A stretch of DNA of 64,000 bases, from assembly GCA_964035575.1 (NCBI GenBank), contig OZ037866.1, forward strand, positions 1,481,364 to 1,545,363. The letters run 5' to 3'. The notes below the pieces were generated by a model. It worked only from the letters and a program-made list of their open reading frames with translations, had not been told where the DNA came from and did no database searches. Source of the stretch: Rhynchopus sp. YZ270_cl-10. Lineage: Eukaryota; Euglenozoa; Diplonemea; Diplonemida; Diplonemidae. Positions 1-10,008 of this stretch are shown here, piece after piece; position 1 is the stretch's first letter; every line of letters begins with the position of its first letter. The translations under genes and the position numbers were made by a program.

Positions 1-423
1 CTTCTCACATTCCCCATTCTCCAGCACGTTGTCTTCAGCGAAATTGAAGACCACTGGAACCTGATCCCCGAGGACGGACGGTACCTCACCTCCCTGGATA
101 TGTCCATCATTGCACCACGTCTTGCACTCCGTAGTGCGTGTCTCGCGTTCTCGACGATTGTTGCGTACTTTGTGCCGTACTTCGATGACTTCATGTCTCT
201 CGTCGGTGCGCTCTGTGTCACCATGATGGTGTTCGTGCTGCCCTGCGTCTTTGCCATCCGCCTCCACGAGATGGAGCGTGAGGAGGGTCCACGTAGCTCT
301 CGCGTCTGGTGGTGGTACGCCTGGATGACCCTCATCATGATTGTGGGGACTGTCGGTGGTGGTGTGGGAGTCGAACAGTCTGTCTCGAACCTGATCAGCG
401 ATGTGAAGAATCACAAAGAATGA
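1..423 (+). CDS. Amino-acid transporter (AAAP/SLC36-like), C-terminal part
   Basis: The frame is open from the first base, so the start lies outside the window; the stop is TGA at 421-423. The visible 140 residues hold three hydrophobic segments: roughly LALRSACLAFSTIVAYFV, then FMSLVGALCVTMMVFVLPCV, then a segment around WYAWMTLIMIVGTVGGG. The stretch from AYFVPYFDDFMSLVGA to the following FVLPCVFA is the pattern seen in the last membrane helices of amino acid/auxin permease-type transporters, which import amino acids with protons or export them from vacuoles. Substrate and membrane cannot be told from this piece. Exons may lie upstream. Confidence rests on the helix pattern and the VP..DDF..LVGA signature only. 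Confidence 0.75.
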   Translation, partial: LLTFPILQHVVFSEIEDHWNLIPEDGRYLTSLDMSIIAPRLALRSACLAFSTIVAYFVPYFDDFMSLVGALCVTMMVFVLPCVFAIRLHEMEREEGPRSSRVWWWYAWMTLIMIVGTVGGGVGVEQSVSNLISDVKNHKE

Positions 424-1093
424 TTTTGCTGAAAGGTGTCGTAAAACGTGGCAAACATTACGAGGCTTAGAGAGGAGCCTGGGCATATTATTCAACTTTT
501 TTTTTACCAAGAAATGGAGAATCCGAGAACTGTGAAGAAAATCAGTGCAACACAAATAATAGGGGATGGGATGGAGTGGGGTGACTCATGTGGAGGGGTG
601 AGCATTGTCCTTTTATATCTGAAAAGACTGTTTTGGAACGGGAGCCCAACACCGCCAAACTCGGGTCAAAATCAGTGGAGCTGGCAGCACTCCTGCATAT
701 TTTTTCTTCTCAAACGCTTTTTTCATGAAAGAGTACCGGAACATCTGTTTCTTCCAATGTAAACCACGAAAATGGATGTAGGACTACATGAAAGTCCACA
801 CCGGAGCACCGATCAGTGCACCAAAATGTACCCTGCCACAAGAGGGCTTTTGTATTTCAAGGTGGAGAGCCAACAAACCAACCTTATTTTTTTATTCGGG
901 GTGGTCAGTGCCTGCGTCCGAGAGGCGTTTGCATTATCAACTTCACCTCTTTTTTCCTCTCCCCCGTTTTGTAGTCTTTTGAGCAAAGCAAAGAGTAACG
1001 AGTCTCTCGAGCATTTTTTGCGATATTACCCGCAGACCCCCTCGCAGCGCTGGTGCAGCGCAGCCAAATGTGTTCCCACCACCCCCCCCCATA
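424..1093. other. Intergenic region, no gene seen
   Basis: Follows the transporter stop. The short ORFs here are low in complexity and resemble no family I know. No RNA gene seen. It ends in a C-run directly before the large palindrome. Confidence 0.5.
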
Positions 1094-2290
1094 GGGGGTC
1101 CGACTCCCTAGTAAAATTTTGTCCGGTTTTTAATTTTTTCAACATTAGGCCATTTCCCGGGCACCCCCGGGTGAATCCTGCCCCCAAAATAGGGTTTCTG
1201 GGCCCTGTGGGGCTAAATTCACCCTCTAGGTACCCCAAAATATGAAAAAAATTGAAAAATATGGTGAAAAATCGGGTTTTTGGCCTTTTGGGCACTATGG
1301 CCAGTTTTGACTAAATTTCCAAAAAAAAATCAAAAAAAGCCCCAAAAATAGACGAAAAAAGGAGTCTCTGGCCACAATTTCGGCCCAAAAATGTGTTTTG
1401 AGTCCATTGCAAACGGTTTTTCGCCTTTTTGCCACTTTTTTTGACGATTTTTTGGTGTTTTTAGGTGCAAAAACAACCCCAGAACAACCCCAGAACAACC
1501 CCAGAACACTTTTTCACCACATTCTGGATCAATATCTAGTCGAACTTTTTGCTGAAAACCGCCGAAAAACCACCCCTGTAAGTCAGATTATACCGAATGG
1601 TGCTCCAATTCCCACAATAACACCCAAATCTACGTCAGAAAATAGGGGGAAAAAAACACACTTTTTTCAAAAAGGTCGTCAGGCAGGTTCCATAATGAGC
1701 TTTTTGAAAAAAGTGTGTTTTTTTCCCCCTATTTTCTGACGTAGATTTGGGTGTTATTGTGGGAATTGGAGCACCATTCGGTATAATCTGACTTACAGGG
1801 GTGGTTTTTCGGCGGTTTTCAGCAAAAAGTTCGACTAGATATTGATCCAGAATGTGGTGAAAAAGTGTTCTGGGGTTGTTCTGGGGTTGTTCTGGGGTTG
1901 TTTTTGCACCTAAAAACACCAAAAAATCGTCAAAAAAAGTGGCAAAAAGGCGAAAAACCGTTTGCAATGGACTCAAAACACATTTTTGGGCCGAAATTGT
2001 GGCCAGAGACTCCTTTTTTCGTCTATTTTTGGGGCTTTTTTTGATTTTTTTTTGGAAATTTAGTCAAAACTGGCCATAGTGCCCAAAAGGCCAAAAACCC
2101 GATTTTTTACCATATTTTTCAATTTTTTTCATATTTTGGGGTACCTAGAGGGTGAATTTAGCCCCACAGGGCCCAGAAACCCTATTTTGGGGGCAGGATT
2201 CACCCGGGGGTGCCCGGGAAATGGCCTAATGTTGAAAAAAATAAAAACCGGACAAAATTCCTTAAGGAATTCCTTAAGAGTCGGACCCCC
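1094..2290. mobile_element. Near-perfect 1.2-kb palindromic (foldback) element
   Basis: The two arms are inverted copies of each other: 1094-1673 and 1701-2290, around a 27-bp spacer (1674-1700). Position p on the left pairs with about 3374-p on the right. The arms appear almost identical; the clear difference is near the outer end, where the right arm carries CCTTAAGGAATTCCTTAA in place of the left-arm sequence. The termini are GGGGGTCCGACTC and its complement, each next to a TA dinucleotide (1092-1093 and 2291-2292), as expected of a TA-targeting foldback or MITE-like element. Each arm also holds three copies of AACAACCCCAG. No transposase is encoded; ORFs in the two arms simply mirror each other. 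Confidence 0.8.
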
Positions 2291-2292
2291 TA

Positions 2293-4433
2293 GCCCCCCC
2301 CCCACCTCCCTTTTCTTTTTGCGAAACTGAAACACTTTAGTATATGCTTTGTTTGTAAGCAGACCGACGTCTTTCTGACCCCCCCCTCTCCCCGCAAAAC
2401 ATAAAAGGTGTTCTGTCCCCAGGCCTCCAAATCATCTGCCCTTTTTTCTCGAGATCAGACCCGGTTTGCGTGTTTTTTGCGGTGATGCCATACACTCCAC
2501 TTCCCTCGGCGGGAACTTGGGGAATCCCCGCACTAAGCAGCACCGAGTTACAGTTATAAATTCTGCGTACATTTTTTTTTCTCTTTTTCAAATTTTAGAT
2601 CAAAGGAAATCCTTTTGGTGCTATTCTGAGATGTTCTATTGTTTTTTGGGGTGTTTCAGAAATTCTGTTTATTATTTATTCACCTTTTTGATACAAAACC
2701 ACTCATACATCTGTTGCAAATGTGAGATTTTTTTTTTTTTGGTGTTTTTTTTTTTGAAATCCTATTGCAGGAAAGGCTTTGGGCAAGAAAATACCGCCAT
2801 TTGCATTTCCGGAATCCGTCCGTTCTGTGGGTGGGGTCAATTTGCGAAATTGGACACATTTTTCTCAGCGAGCCAATTACTCTCCACAGTGGGGGTCGCA
2901 ATCAATGTGTGATTGAATTTCCTCCCCGCTCACCACCCCCTTTTCATCTACTTCCCAAAATAGGAAAGCAGCCGTCAGAAAAAATGCAGATTTCCAGAAA
3001 AGAAAAAAATACGAGATTTTTCAGATCTCCAATCCCGATTCAGGTAGAGCCATGTATTGGTGTGGCTGAAGGGGGTGGTTCGCGCACTTATTGCGCCCCC
3101 CCATTCATCCACTCCATGTATATTTTTCTTCTTTTTTTTTTGCAAAAAACGAACAACGGATAAATAGAGAAGAGAATTCATTTTTTACCAACTTTTTGTA
3201 TTTATTTTTTTTGTGGGAGCAAAAAAAAAAAATGGAAATCAGGCAATAGATGCTCTTCGGGAGTTGCGAGTGTGTGTTTTTTTTTTTTGTGATAGCTATT
3301 ACGTATCCGAGATCTTCCTCCCGGGTTTCATTTCGGCCATTTTGGTTTTTTGGTTTTTTTTTTGCTTTCTTTTTTGTGTATCAGCGTGGCGTGTCGTGTC
3401 GTGTGTGTCTCTCTCTGTTATGCGTACTTAGCCTCCGCTCTCCTCTTTGCGAGCGGTTTACATGGTGGCGTACCCATCTCTCAAAATCTGAAAAATAAAA
3501 TTATTTCTTCCCTGGACCTGGTGATTTTGAACCTCATTCTGTTATGCCGTACAGAGAGGAAGTCTTATTATTATCTTACGTCTTTTCTTCAAACTTTTTT
3601 GTGGGAGATGTCAACAGGTTGCGCATCCGTCTTACAAAAAAACCCCCAGATTTTTTTGTTGTTGTGTTATCGGAATTTTTATTTGCCGGTGTGGCTGGTC
3701 TGATGGAAGTACCCTCAGGCAAACACCCGGTACTGCAAACTCTGGTGTGGTATGTGGCTCGTGTTGGGCATTGTTTGACTGTTTGACATTGTGACGAAGC
3801 TAAAGCGTGTGTCCTAAACTTTTTTGAGGGATGCCGTATTGTACAGAACTGCTCCTTTGGTGTGCGGTAAACCCAAAAAGTTGATGAATGACGCACCTGT
3901 TAGCTTAGGCAGCGACCCACCTGATTTTGCCTGAAATTTGGTGGGGTTGGGAGCGTTAAGTATTTAAACCCCACCAAAGATGGGCGCACACATCACATGG
4001 TATCAAAAATAAATGCAGAGCATGAGAAGGAACACTTTTCCTTTTCGATATGTCAGCTCGGTTCCCTCCTTGAACATCTCTCTCCCTTTCCGGGGCTCTT
4101 TTTAGGATATCATGTCTCTCAAGTTTTCTGTCGTCACGCAGAGAGACAACCCCTCCCCTTATTGGTTTTACATATTTCCAAAAAAAAAAGTAACTTTATT
4201 GGGTTAAATTCCCCCATTGTTAAGGTTTTATTCCTTATGAAATTCATTTGGCCTTCGGGCGACTTTGTGTACAGAACCCATCCTTGGACAGGGTGATTGT
4301 CGAGGCTACAAAAAAAAGGAGGAAAAAAAGGGAAACTAAGGAGAAAAGTGGAGGACATCCTTGGGTGTCTACACTCTTACTCTAACACTATTACGATCAA
4401 GTTTTCAAAAAAAAAAAAAAATAAGGGAAAAAA
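2293..4433. other. AT-rich intergenic region
   Basis: About 2.1 kb with many T and A homopolymers. Apart from one copy of a dispersed repeat at about 2795-2865, I see no gene, RNA or element boundary. Open frames are short and of low complexity. Confidence 0.5.
2795..2865 (+). repeat. Dispersed 'TTTGCATTT..CCG..GTGGGGTCAATTT' repeat, copy 1
   Basis: Reads ATTTGCATTTCCGGAATCCG, then a GTGGGTGGGGTCAATTTGCGAA core. Diverged copies lie at about 27172-27325, 27365-27430 and 37914-38090 on the same strand, and at 29790-29862 and 30668-30745 on the other strand. No coding content. Confidence 0.6.
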
Positions 4434-5169
4434 CAGGGCTCTCAAGATCCTCCACGAAAAAAGCAGAATTTTCGAAATGAGGAGGATTTCATTTTTGCAA
4501 AAAAACACCCCAAAAAAAAAATTTTCCCCCCGCAACAAGCGGTCGTCGCGCGCTTCGCGCGCGCCTCCCTGACAGCCACAGAGCGGAGAGGCGGGTCAAT
4601 TTTGCGAGATAATAAAAAACGGAAATTTAATCTTTTCTCTTGCACCGTACGCTCCACGAACCATACAAAACCAATACGTCTAACTCCAATGCGTCTCAAA
4701 ATGGCAAAAATTTTGCAGCTTTGGGGTCAAGTTGCATTCTTCGGCTGCAAAAATTCAAGGGTATCCAAAGACATTGCCAACTCTATTTTTTTGCGGAGCA
4801 AAAAAATAATATAAATGGCGCCGCAGGCGAAAAAAAATTAGGGTACGGTGTAAAAATGCTTCCTTTTACACCACAGAATCACTCAACGAACCCTTTTTTT
4901 GAGTAGCAAAAAATGAAAATGGCGCCGCAGGCAAATTTTTTTTAAGGTGCAGCCCTGGACGGTGCATACAGGCTCGGGAAAATATTGGCTCCCTCGGGGG
5001 AGACAAAGTGACTCCCCACAATAAAACCCCTAGGAGGATAATCCTCCACCCGAGCCCGCCAAAAAAAAAAAAAAAATGGAGGAAATCCTCCACCAAAAAA
5101 GCCTGAAAAAAAAAAAAAAAGCCCCTGGAGGAAATATCCTCCCCTACGTGGAGGATCTTGAGAGCACTG
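4434..5169. mobile_element. hAT-like non-autonomous DNA element
   Basis: Left end CAGG then GCTCTCAAGATCCTCCACG; right end is the complement, CGTGGAGGATCTTGAGAGC then ACTG. The termini are therefore CAG(G/T)GCTCTCAAG..., and both flanks carry the 8-bp sequence GGAAAAAA (4426-4433 and 5170-5177). CAG-type ends and an 8-bp duplication are typical of the hAT superfamily. The duplication is A-rich, so chance is possible. Inside are GGAGGAT/ATCCTCC inverted motifs, A-runs, and two copies of the GGCGCCGCAGGC core seen in other elements of this window (about 4815 and 4920). No transposase frame. Confidence 0.6.
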
Positions 5170-5863
5170 GGAAAAAAACAACAACACGTGAAATGCTGTC
5201 CGGTTTGTGAGGCTAAAGCTCTCAGAAATGGTACCACCTTCTCATGCTCAAAATGAAAGGGCAAATCAAGAGAGTTTCCGTCTCGCACTGTGCTTCCACG
5301 CCACCCATATGCTTTCCCTCTTCACTGGATGTGAAGGTGTATGTGAAATCAGTTATTTTTTTTGGGGGGCAAATCCTTTACTAGGCCTTAGTAAGGGATC
5401 CTGTCTCATGTGCCTGCGTGCGTTGCTTTGTGCGCCAAATTTTTTTGTAATTTGTGCCTGAGTCAGGTGAGTGGTGTGTCTGCTTAACTACATATTGTTT
5501 TTAGCACACCCTTCTCTGTGTGTGTGAGCGTTTTTGAAAACAAGGTGACCAACTGTGAGGTTGAGGCCTTCTCTCCTTCCAACCCGCCTCCACCCACGTG
5601 CTTTCCCCCCTACTTTTGTTGATGCAGAAAATTGCTGTGTTGATACTCACATTTCCCACGTTTGCTGTGCATCGCTGTGATTTCCACCCAGACACTCCAG
5701 GCACACCTTTGAACCTCGCACAGCTCTAGCTATTCTCCTTCCCGCCTGCCCACAGGCTGTTTGCCTACGATTCCCCTTGTCTTTCAAGTGGTCAAACTGC
5801 TTGGCTAACGGGGTTTTCTCCCACATCCCACCCACCCACCCACTCACCCACCAGAGCAAACAC
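5170..5863. other. Upstream region of the propeller gene
   Basis: No gene seen. It becomes pyrimidine-rich towards 5818-5854, just before the next start codon. Confidence 0.4.
5818..5854 (+). promoter_or_regulatory. Polypyrimidine tract and AG before start codon (possible 3' splice acceptor)
   Basis: A C/T-rich tract with repeated CCCACCCA ends in CCAG at 5851-5854, nine bases before the ATG at 5864. It looks like a 3' splice site of a 5'-UTR intron or a spliced-leader acceptor. Only position and composition support this. Confidence 0.3.
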
Positions 5864-6961
5864 ATGATGCAAGCCTTAACCCTGCTCGCTCTCTGTGGCG
5901 TGGCTGCAGGACTTGACGTGAAGGGCCTTGCTTTGGGCACCCCTGGGTCCTGCGGCGCAGTGCAGTACGTGGAGGAGGGGCCGTGGTTGGCGCAGAACTG
6001 CAGCGGGAACAGCATCAACATCATATGGGCACGGATGTGGAACGGCACCCACGGGTACGCGTACTCGACAGACATGGCTGTTGCGAACGACGGGATCTCG
6101 TTCCGTCGTACGACCGACTCTGGTGTGCACTGGGTAGTCGTTTATCGGTTGTCGCCCTTTGAAGCGTACACAGACCTTGACTGGCGTGATTGGAGCACTG
6201 CCATTGCGACAGGGTGGACGAAGGGCGGCGACGTGAGCATGCCGATGCTGCTGCGTACTGGTGACGGTGGTGACGCGTGGAAGGCAGCTTCGGTGAGCTT
6301 CCCCCCAGGGGTCGTCGACAGCTATGCGATCCACGCGATGGCGGTGGCGTGGTACGTCGGCGACAAAGCGCTTGCGGGCGGCTACGTGCGCAGCAAGACC
6401 GATGCGACGCAGACGTTCGGCGCGTTGTACCACACAACCGACGCAGGCTTGACGTGGACGTTCCGCGTGGAGGCAACCGTTGCGCTCATTGACCACATCC
6501 ACCCGGTCACCGACACACAGCTCTGGTTCGGCGGCGTCTCGCTCGAGAACCGTGCTGCCATCTGGCGCACACACGACGAAGGCGACTCGCTCATCAGGGA
6601 GACCATTGAGGGGGACGAGCAGTTTGTGGGCTCTGCCGCATACCAGGTGAACATGAAGAACAACGGCACTGCGGCCATTGCGGGGCGTGCGATTGTCGGG
6701 AACCACGATGCCATTCTGCGCTACTTCCCAGAGGAGTACACGTGGCGCATGGACTACCACAGCTTCCACTACGACGAGCAGGTGCATATGTGCTACAACA
6801 ACCACAACGGCAGCTTTGCCGTCGCAGCCGGCGCAACGAACACCCTCACCCAACCGTTCATCAAGCAGTGGTCCACCACAACAAACGAGTGGAAGCTGTC
6901 GCTTCTCACAACAACTCTCACCTCGCCGCAGGCCTTCCACACCATCTACATCTTCTACTGA
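5864..6961 (+). CDS. Secreted beta-propeller-like (BNR/Asp-box type) protein
   Basis: 365 residues from ATG 5864. The frame is open further upstream (to 5777), but only the Met at 5864/5867 starts a good signal peptide: a run MMQALTLLALCGVAAG followed by a polar mature part. The body repeats a pattern of a turn (TTDSGVHW, TGDGGDAW, TTDAGLTW, THDEGDS) followed by a beta-rich stretch. S/T-x-D-x-G-x-x-W turns are Asp-box (BNR) motifs of sialidase, sortilin and Ycf48-type propellers; I count four, spaced about 50-70 residues apart. Several NxS/T sites fit a secreted protein. No catalytic residues of a sialidase are recognisable, so a binding or structural role is more likely than an enzyme. AATAAA follows at about 7060. 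Confidence 0.7.
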   Translation: MMQALTLLALCGVAAGLDVKGLALGTPGSCGAVQYVEEGPWLAQNCSGNSINIIWARMWNGTHGYAYSTDMAVANDGISFRRTTDSGVHWVVVYRLSPFEAYTDLDWRDWSTAIATGWTKGGDVSMPMLLRTGDGGDAWKAASVSFPPGVVDSYAIHAMAVAWYVGDKALAGGYVRSKTDATQTFGALYHTTDAGLTWTFRVEATVALIDHIHPVTDTQLWFGGVSLENRAAIWRTHDEGDSLIRETIEGDEQFVGSAAYQVNMKNNGTAAIAGRAIVGNHDAILRYFPEEYTWRMDYHSFHYDEQVHMCYNNHNGSFAVAAGATNTLTQPFIKQWSTTTNEWKLSLLTTTLTSPQAFHTIYIFY

Positions 6962-7575
6962 AAAATGCTTGAAAATAAGAATACTGAGGTGAACGATTTT
7001 GTTTCAAGGTGACCCAGCAGGCTCAGGTTCATCCTACCCACTTTTTCCTTTTGTCGTGGAAATAAAAAACAGTGTGATTGTGTTAAAAGGTATAGGTGGG
7101 GGACAATTGAGAATGTTGCAGTTTTTGTGTGTCCCTTTTATTTAATTGAAAATTAGTTCATTCTACTCACGACACGGGTGTCGCCCTTGGTTTTTGCAGC
7201 CCTTTTGGCGCAAAAATGCCACATCCATATTTTGCTTCCAATGTTCGAACAGCTTTAGGCTCTCTGCTTTGTTATCTATTTATTTTGCGCTTTTTTGTTA
7301 GAGCCCTTTTGCTGTCAGCTTCCACAACAATACCCACCTCCTCCCCACGCAATTTTTTTTGCAACTGACGCGCTGGAGAGGCCCTGGCCAAACATGGCGT
7401 GTTAGGGGAAATATATTCGTCGCACAGATTAGATCAGAGACCCCACCCGATATGTTTCTCATTTTACCTCTTTTGTGCTCCGCCACCGACACTCCCATTT
7501 TCTGTACTTCAGGCAATAATCATATACCATCACACACTGACACAGTCCGCGTGTGCTGGAAACAATCAATTTTTT

Positions 7576-7576
<1 letters not shown>
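6962..7576. other. Downstream region of the propeller gene
   Basis: Holds an AATAAA-type sequence near 7060, a plausible polyadenylation signal, and no further gene that I can support. Confidence 0.4.

Positions 7577-7624
<48 letters not shown>
7577..7624 (+). repeat. Poly(A) tract, 48 bases
   Basis: An uninterrupted A-run directly left of the tandem repeats of the tyrosine-recombinase retrotransposon. It could be the tail of an older insertion or part of the element edge. Confidence 0.9.
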
Positions 7625-7627
<3 letters not shown>

Positions 7628-7667
7628 TTTCAGAAACAATACAGAAACAGAAAAAGCAGGGGAGATA

Positions 7668-7960
7668 CAGAAGAAAAAGCAAAAGCAGGGACTACGAGCC
7701 ATACTCTAAAAGGATACAGAAGTAAAAAGCAAAAGCAGGGACTACGAGCCATACTCTAAAAGGATACAGAAGTAAAAAGCAAAAGCAGGGACTACGAGCC
7801 ATACTCTAAAAGGATACAGAAGTAAAAAGCAAAAGCAGGGACTACGAGCCATACTCTAAAAGGATACAGAAGTAAAAAGCAAAAGCAGGGACTACGAGCC
7901 ATACTCTAAAAGGATACAGAAGTAAAAAGCAAAAGCAGGGACTACGAGCCCAGAGAGGAG
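7668..7960 (+). repeat. 50-bp tandem repeat in the retrotransposon leader
   Basis: About five full copies of a unit containing AAAAGCAGGGACTACGAGCC; successive GACTACGAGCC motifs lie exactly 50 bp apart (7691, 7741, 7791, 7841, 7891, 7941). It ends about 35 bp before the gag-like ATG, so it may be a promoter or terminal repeat region of the element. Confidence 0.9.
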
Positions 7961-7995
7961 CCAGGGACCACGAGCCCTTTTTTCAAACCGTCAAC

Positions 7996-9042
7996 ATGGC
8001 CCTTACCCGGGACGACTTCCCCGCCAACGCGCACGACGTTGAGTGGGCGCAGGTGGAGGTGGGCAGAGCAGAGGGGCAGCCGGCAGAGGCGGCGGCGGGA
8101 TGCGTGTTCCCGAGCTGCGCCACGGTGCACGGAGGAGGCGCAAACTGCTGGCGCTGCGGCCACCGAACTACGGTGACATGCATCCGCAACGTACTCCCGC
8201 AGGGCCAAACACGCACGGAGTTCACGGATGGCATTCTGGAGTTGGGGTGGTCGTGTCCAGTGTGTGAGTGGATACGCGCTTTCGCGATCCCACTGGACGA
8301 CGCCGTGAGCAACGCTTCTGACCCGGCACCGGATATCCCAGCACAGCAGAACGCAGCACAACAGCAGCAACAACCACAGAACGCACCACAACAGCAGGAC
8401 ATGATGGTGATCCTGATGCAGATGAGGGACCAGATGGTTGCGTTGAACGGCAGGATGACGGCGTTGGAGGAACAGCGAAACCTCGCACTACCCCAGGGTT
8501 TCCATGCAGAGGTGGTCGGGACATGGAAAAACGTACACGTACCCCAGGTGAAGACACTGATCAGGACGGAAGTCAGCAAAGTATTCAAAGAATACGCACT
8601 TCCTGCAAACCTTGATGTGGCCCGCGAGCACGAGGTAGAGATGAGACGCAATTTCGATTTCCTCGACACCACTCTAAACGCTTTAAAACCAAACCCAGCA
8701 GACAACGGGGGGACGATGGCGGTGTTGCACAGGGTAGTGGTGACCATGTCCGCCTCCACCCATCTGGGCATATACGGCAGGAACATCCGTCTGACGTACG
8801 AGAAGAGGGCAAACGGCTATCTCCCCGAAGCTTTCACCGTGCAGCTGCAGACGCGTATGTTGGAGCAGCTGGTAGAGGCGGGGAAGAATAAAAAGAAGGA
8901 GTACAACCGAAACAACGACCGAGGCACCACGGGGGGTTACCGAGGGGACACAAACCAAAACGACAGGAAGAGGGACTACGACCGTACCAGCGACCGACGC
9001 ACCGAGAACCAGGGAAAGGGGGGACGCGGGGGGAAGAACTGA
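7996..9042 (+). CDS. Gag-like protein of the tyrosine-recombinase retrotransposon
   Basis: 348 residues from ATG 7996. The N-terminal third has paired cysteines (CVFPSC, CWRC, CPVC within about residues 36-92), suggesting a zinc-binding fold. A Gln/Asn-rich linker (about 115-133) and a helical middle follow. The C-terminus from about 295 is very basic and rich in Arg/Gly/Asn/Asp, as expected of an RNA-binding nucleocapsid. No sequence family is recognised with certainty; the role comes from its position as first ORF before the recombinase and RT. The stop is 15 bp before the recombinase ATG, and both are in the same frame. Confidence 0.65.
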   Translation: MALTRDDFPANAHDVEWAQVEVGRAEGQPAEAAAGCVFPSCATVHGGGANCWRCGHRTTVTCIRNVLPQGQTRTEFTDGILELGWSCPVCEWIRAFAIPLDDAVSNASDPAPDIPAQQNAAQQQQQPQNAPQQQDMMVILMQMRDQMVALNGRMTALEEQRNLALPQGFHAEVVGTWKNVHVPQVKTLIRTEVSKVFKEYALPANLDVAREHEVEMRRNFDFLDTTLNALKPNPADNGGTMAVLHRVVVTMSASTHLGIYGRNIRLTYEKRANGYLPEAFTVQLQTRMLEQLVEAGKNKKKEYNRNNDRGTTGGYRGDTNQNDRKRDYDRTSDRRTENQGKGGRGGKN

Positions 9043-9057
9043 CTGCCCTACGCGCAG

Positions 9058-10008
9058 ATGCTCTTTCCTCCCCCCAGCGAAAGAGGCAGAAAACGACAAC
9101 ACGAGACCCCCCTCACAAACAAACAGGAAAATACAATAATTCAATCGACTCAGACAACCCTCGCCCGATGCTTAGCGGAGTCCTCCTGGAAGAGCCTCCA
9201 AAGCACGTGTCGGCGATACTTCGAATTCAAAAACGCTTGGGAGGAGAAACACACATGCACAATCTCACACGAAGTGGCGCTCATATATTGGGTGGAAAAG
9301 AAAAGGTCTTTAGACGGAGTCACGGAGAGTTCGGCGCTGCAATATACGATGGACGTGGCGGCGGCGTTACGGCGGACAGGGGACGCACGCCTGGCGGAGT
9401 CCCAAATGGTGCAGGATTATCGTCGGAGTCTGCGAAGGATGGGAGCACTGATGCCGGGCAAGCAGGCCAAGCCAGCACGTCCCTCCGAAGTCGCATCGGC
9501 GATCGAGCTGGAGAAGAAGCCGTTGATACGTTTAGCACTGGCTATGTGTTGGGTGACGGCGGGGAGGGCGTCGGACGTGCTGCGACTCAAGAAGCAGGAG
9601 ATCACCATCAGACCAGACGGAGTGGTGGCAGTGCATTGGAGGGAGACCAAAGGAGATCCTTTCCAGCTGGGACGCTTCACGGGCCACCATCTCACAAAAA
9701 CAGCGCAGGAAATTTTAGTACAACGACTGCAAGCTGTCCGCGATCAGCAAGGTTTGGTTTTCCCACCAGGGATAACATCGCACCAACTCGGAGCCGCACT
9801 ACAGAGAGTCAACAGGGAGCTGTCGTCGCACTCACTGAGAAGAGGGGCTGCGCAGTTCCTCCTGAAACAGAAGGTGCCCCTCGACGAAATATGCCTCCTC
9901 ACCCGCCACCAAACAACGGAGTCTCTGATCCGATACGTCGCAGAAGCGGGACTACAGAGGGTGGACGTGACGGCAACCATGTCGCAGCAGCTGCAGGCAG
10001 CCATGTGA
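9058..10008 (+). CDS. Tyrosine recombinase of the retrotransposon
   Basis: 316 residues. An N-terminal SAM-like DNA-binding half is followed by a catalytic half with all expected residues: Arg170 (AGRASDVLRL), Lys198 in the beta-hairpin (ETKGD), His258 and Arg261 (HSLRRGAAQFL), His284 (LTRHQTTESL) and the nucleophile Tyr293 (IRYV). It would cut and rejoin DNA through a 3'-phosphotyrosine to insert the circular cDNA. Length and spacing are normal for retrotransposon recombinases. The gene looks intact. It overlaps completely, in another frame, with the long open frame of the RT ORF. Confidence 0.88.
   Translation: MLFPPPSERGRKRQHETPLTNKQENTIIQSTQTTLARCLAESSWKSLQSTCRRYFEFKNAWEEKHTCTISHEVALIYWVEKKRSLDGVTESSALQYTMDVAAALRRTGDARLAESQMVQDYRRSLRRMGALMPGKQAKPARPSEVASAIELEKKPLIRLALAMCWVTAGRASDVLRLKKQEITIRPDGVVAVHWRETKGDPFQLGRFTGHHLTKTAQEILVQRLQAVRDQQGLVFPPGITSHQLGAALQRVNRELSSHSLRRGAAQFLLKQKVPLDEICLLTRHQTTESLIRYVAEAGLQRVDVTATMSQQLQAAM

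Noticed and set aside
5876-6940. 354-codon minus-strand frame opposite the propeller gene
   Set aside because: No domain and no signal features; the + strand has a signal peptide and Asp-boxes.
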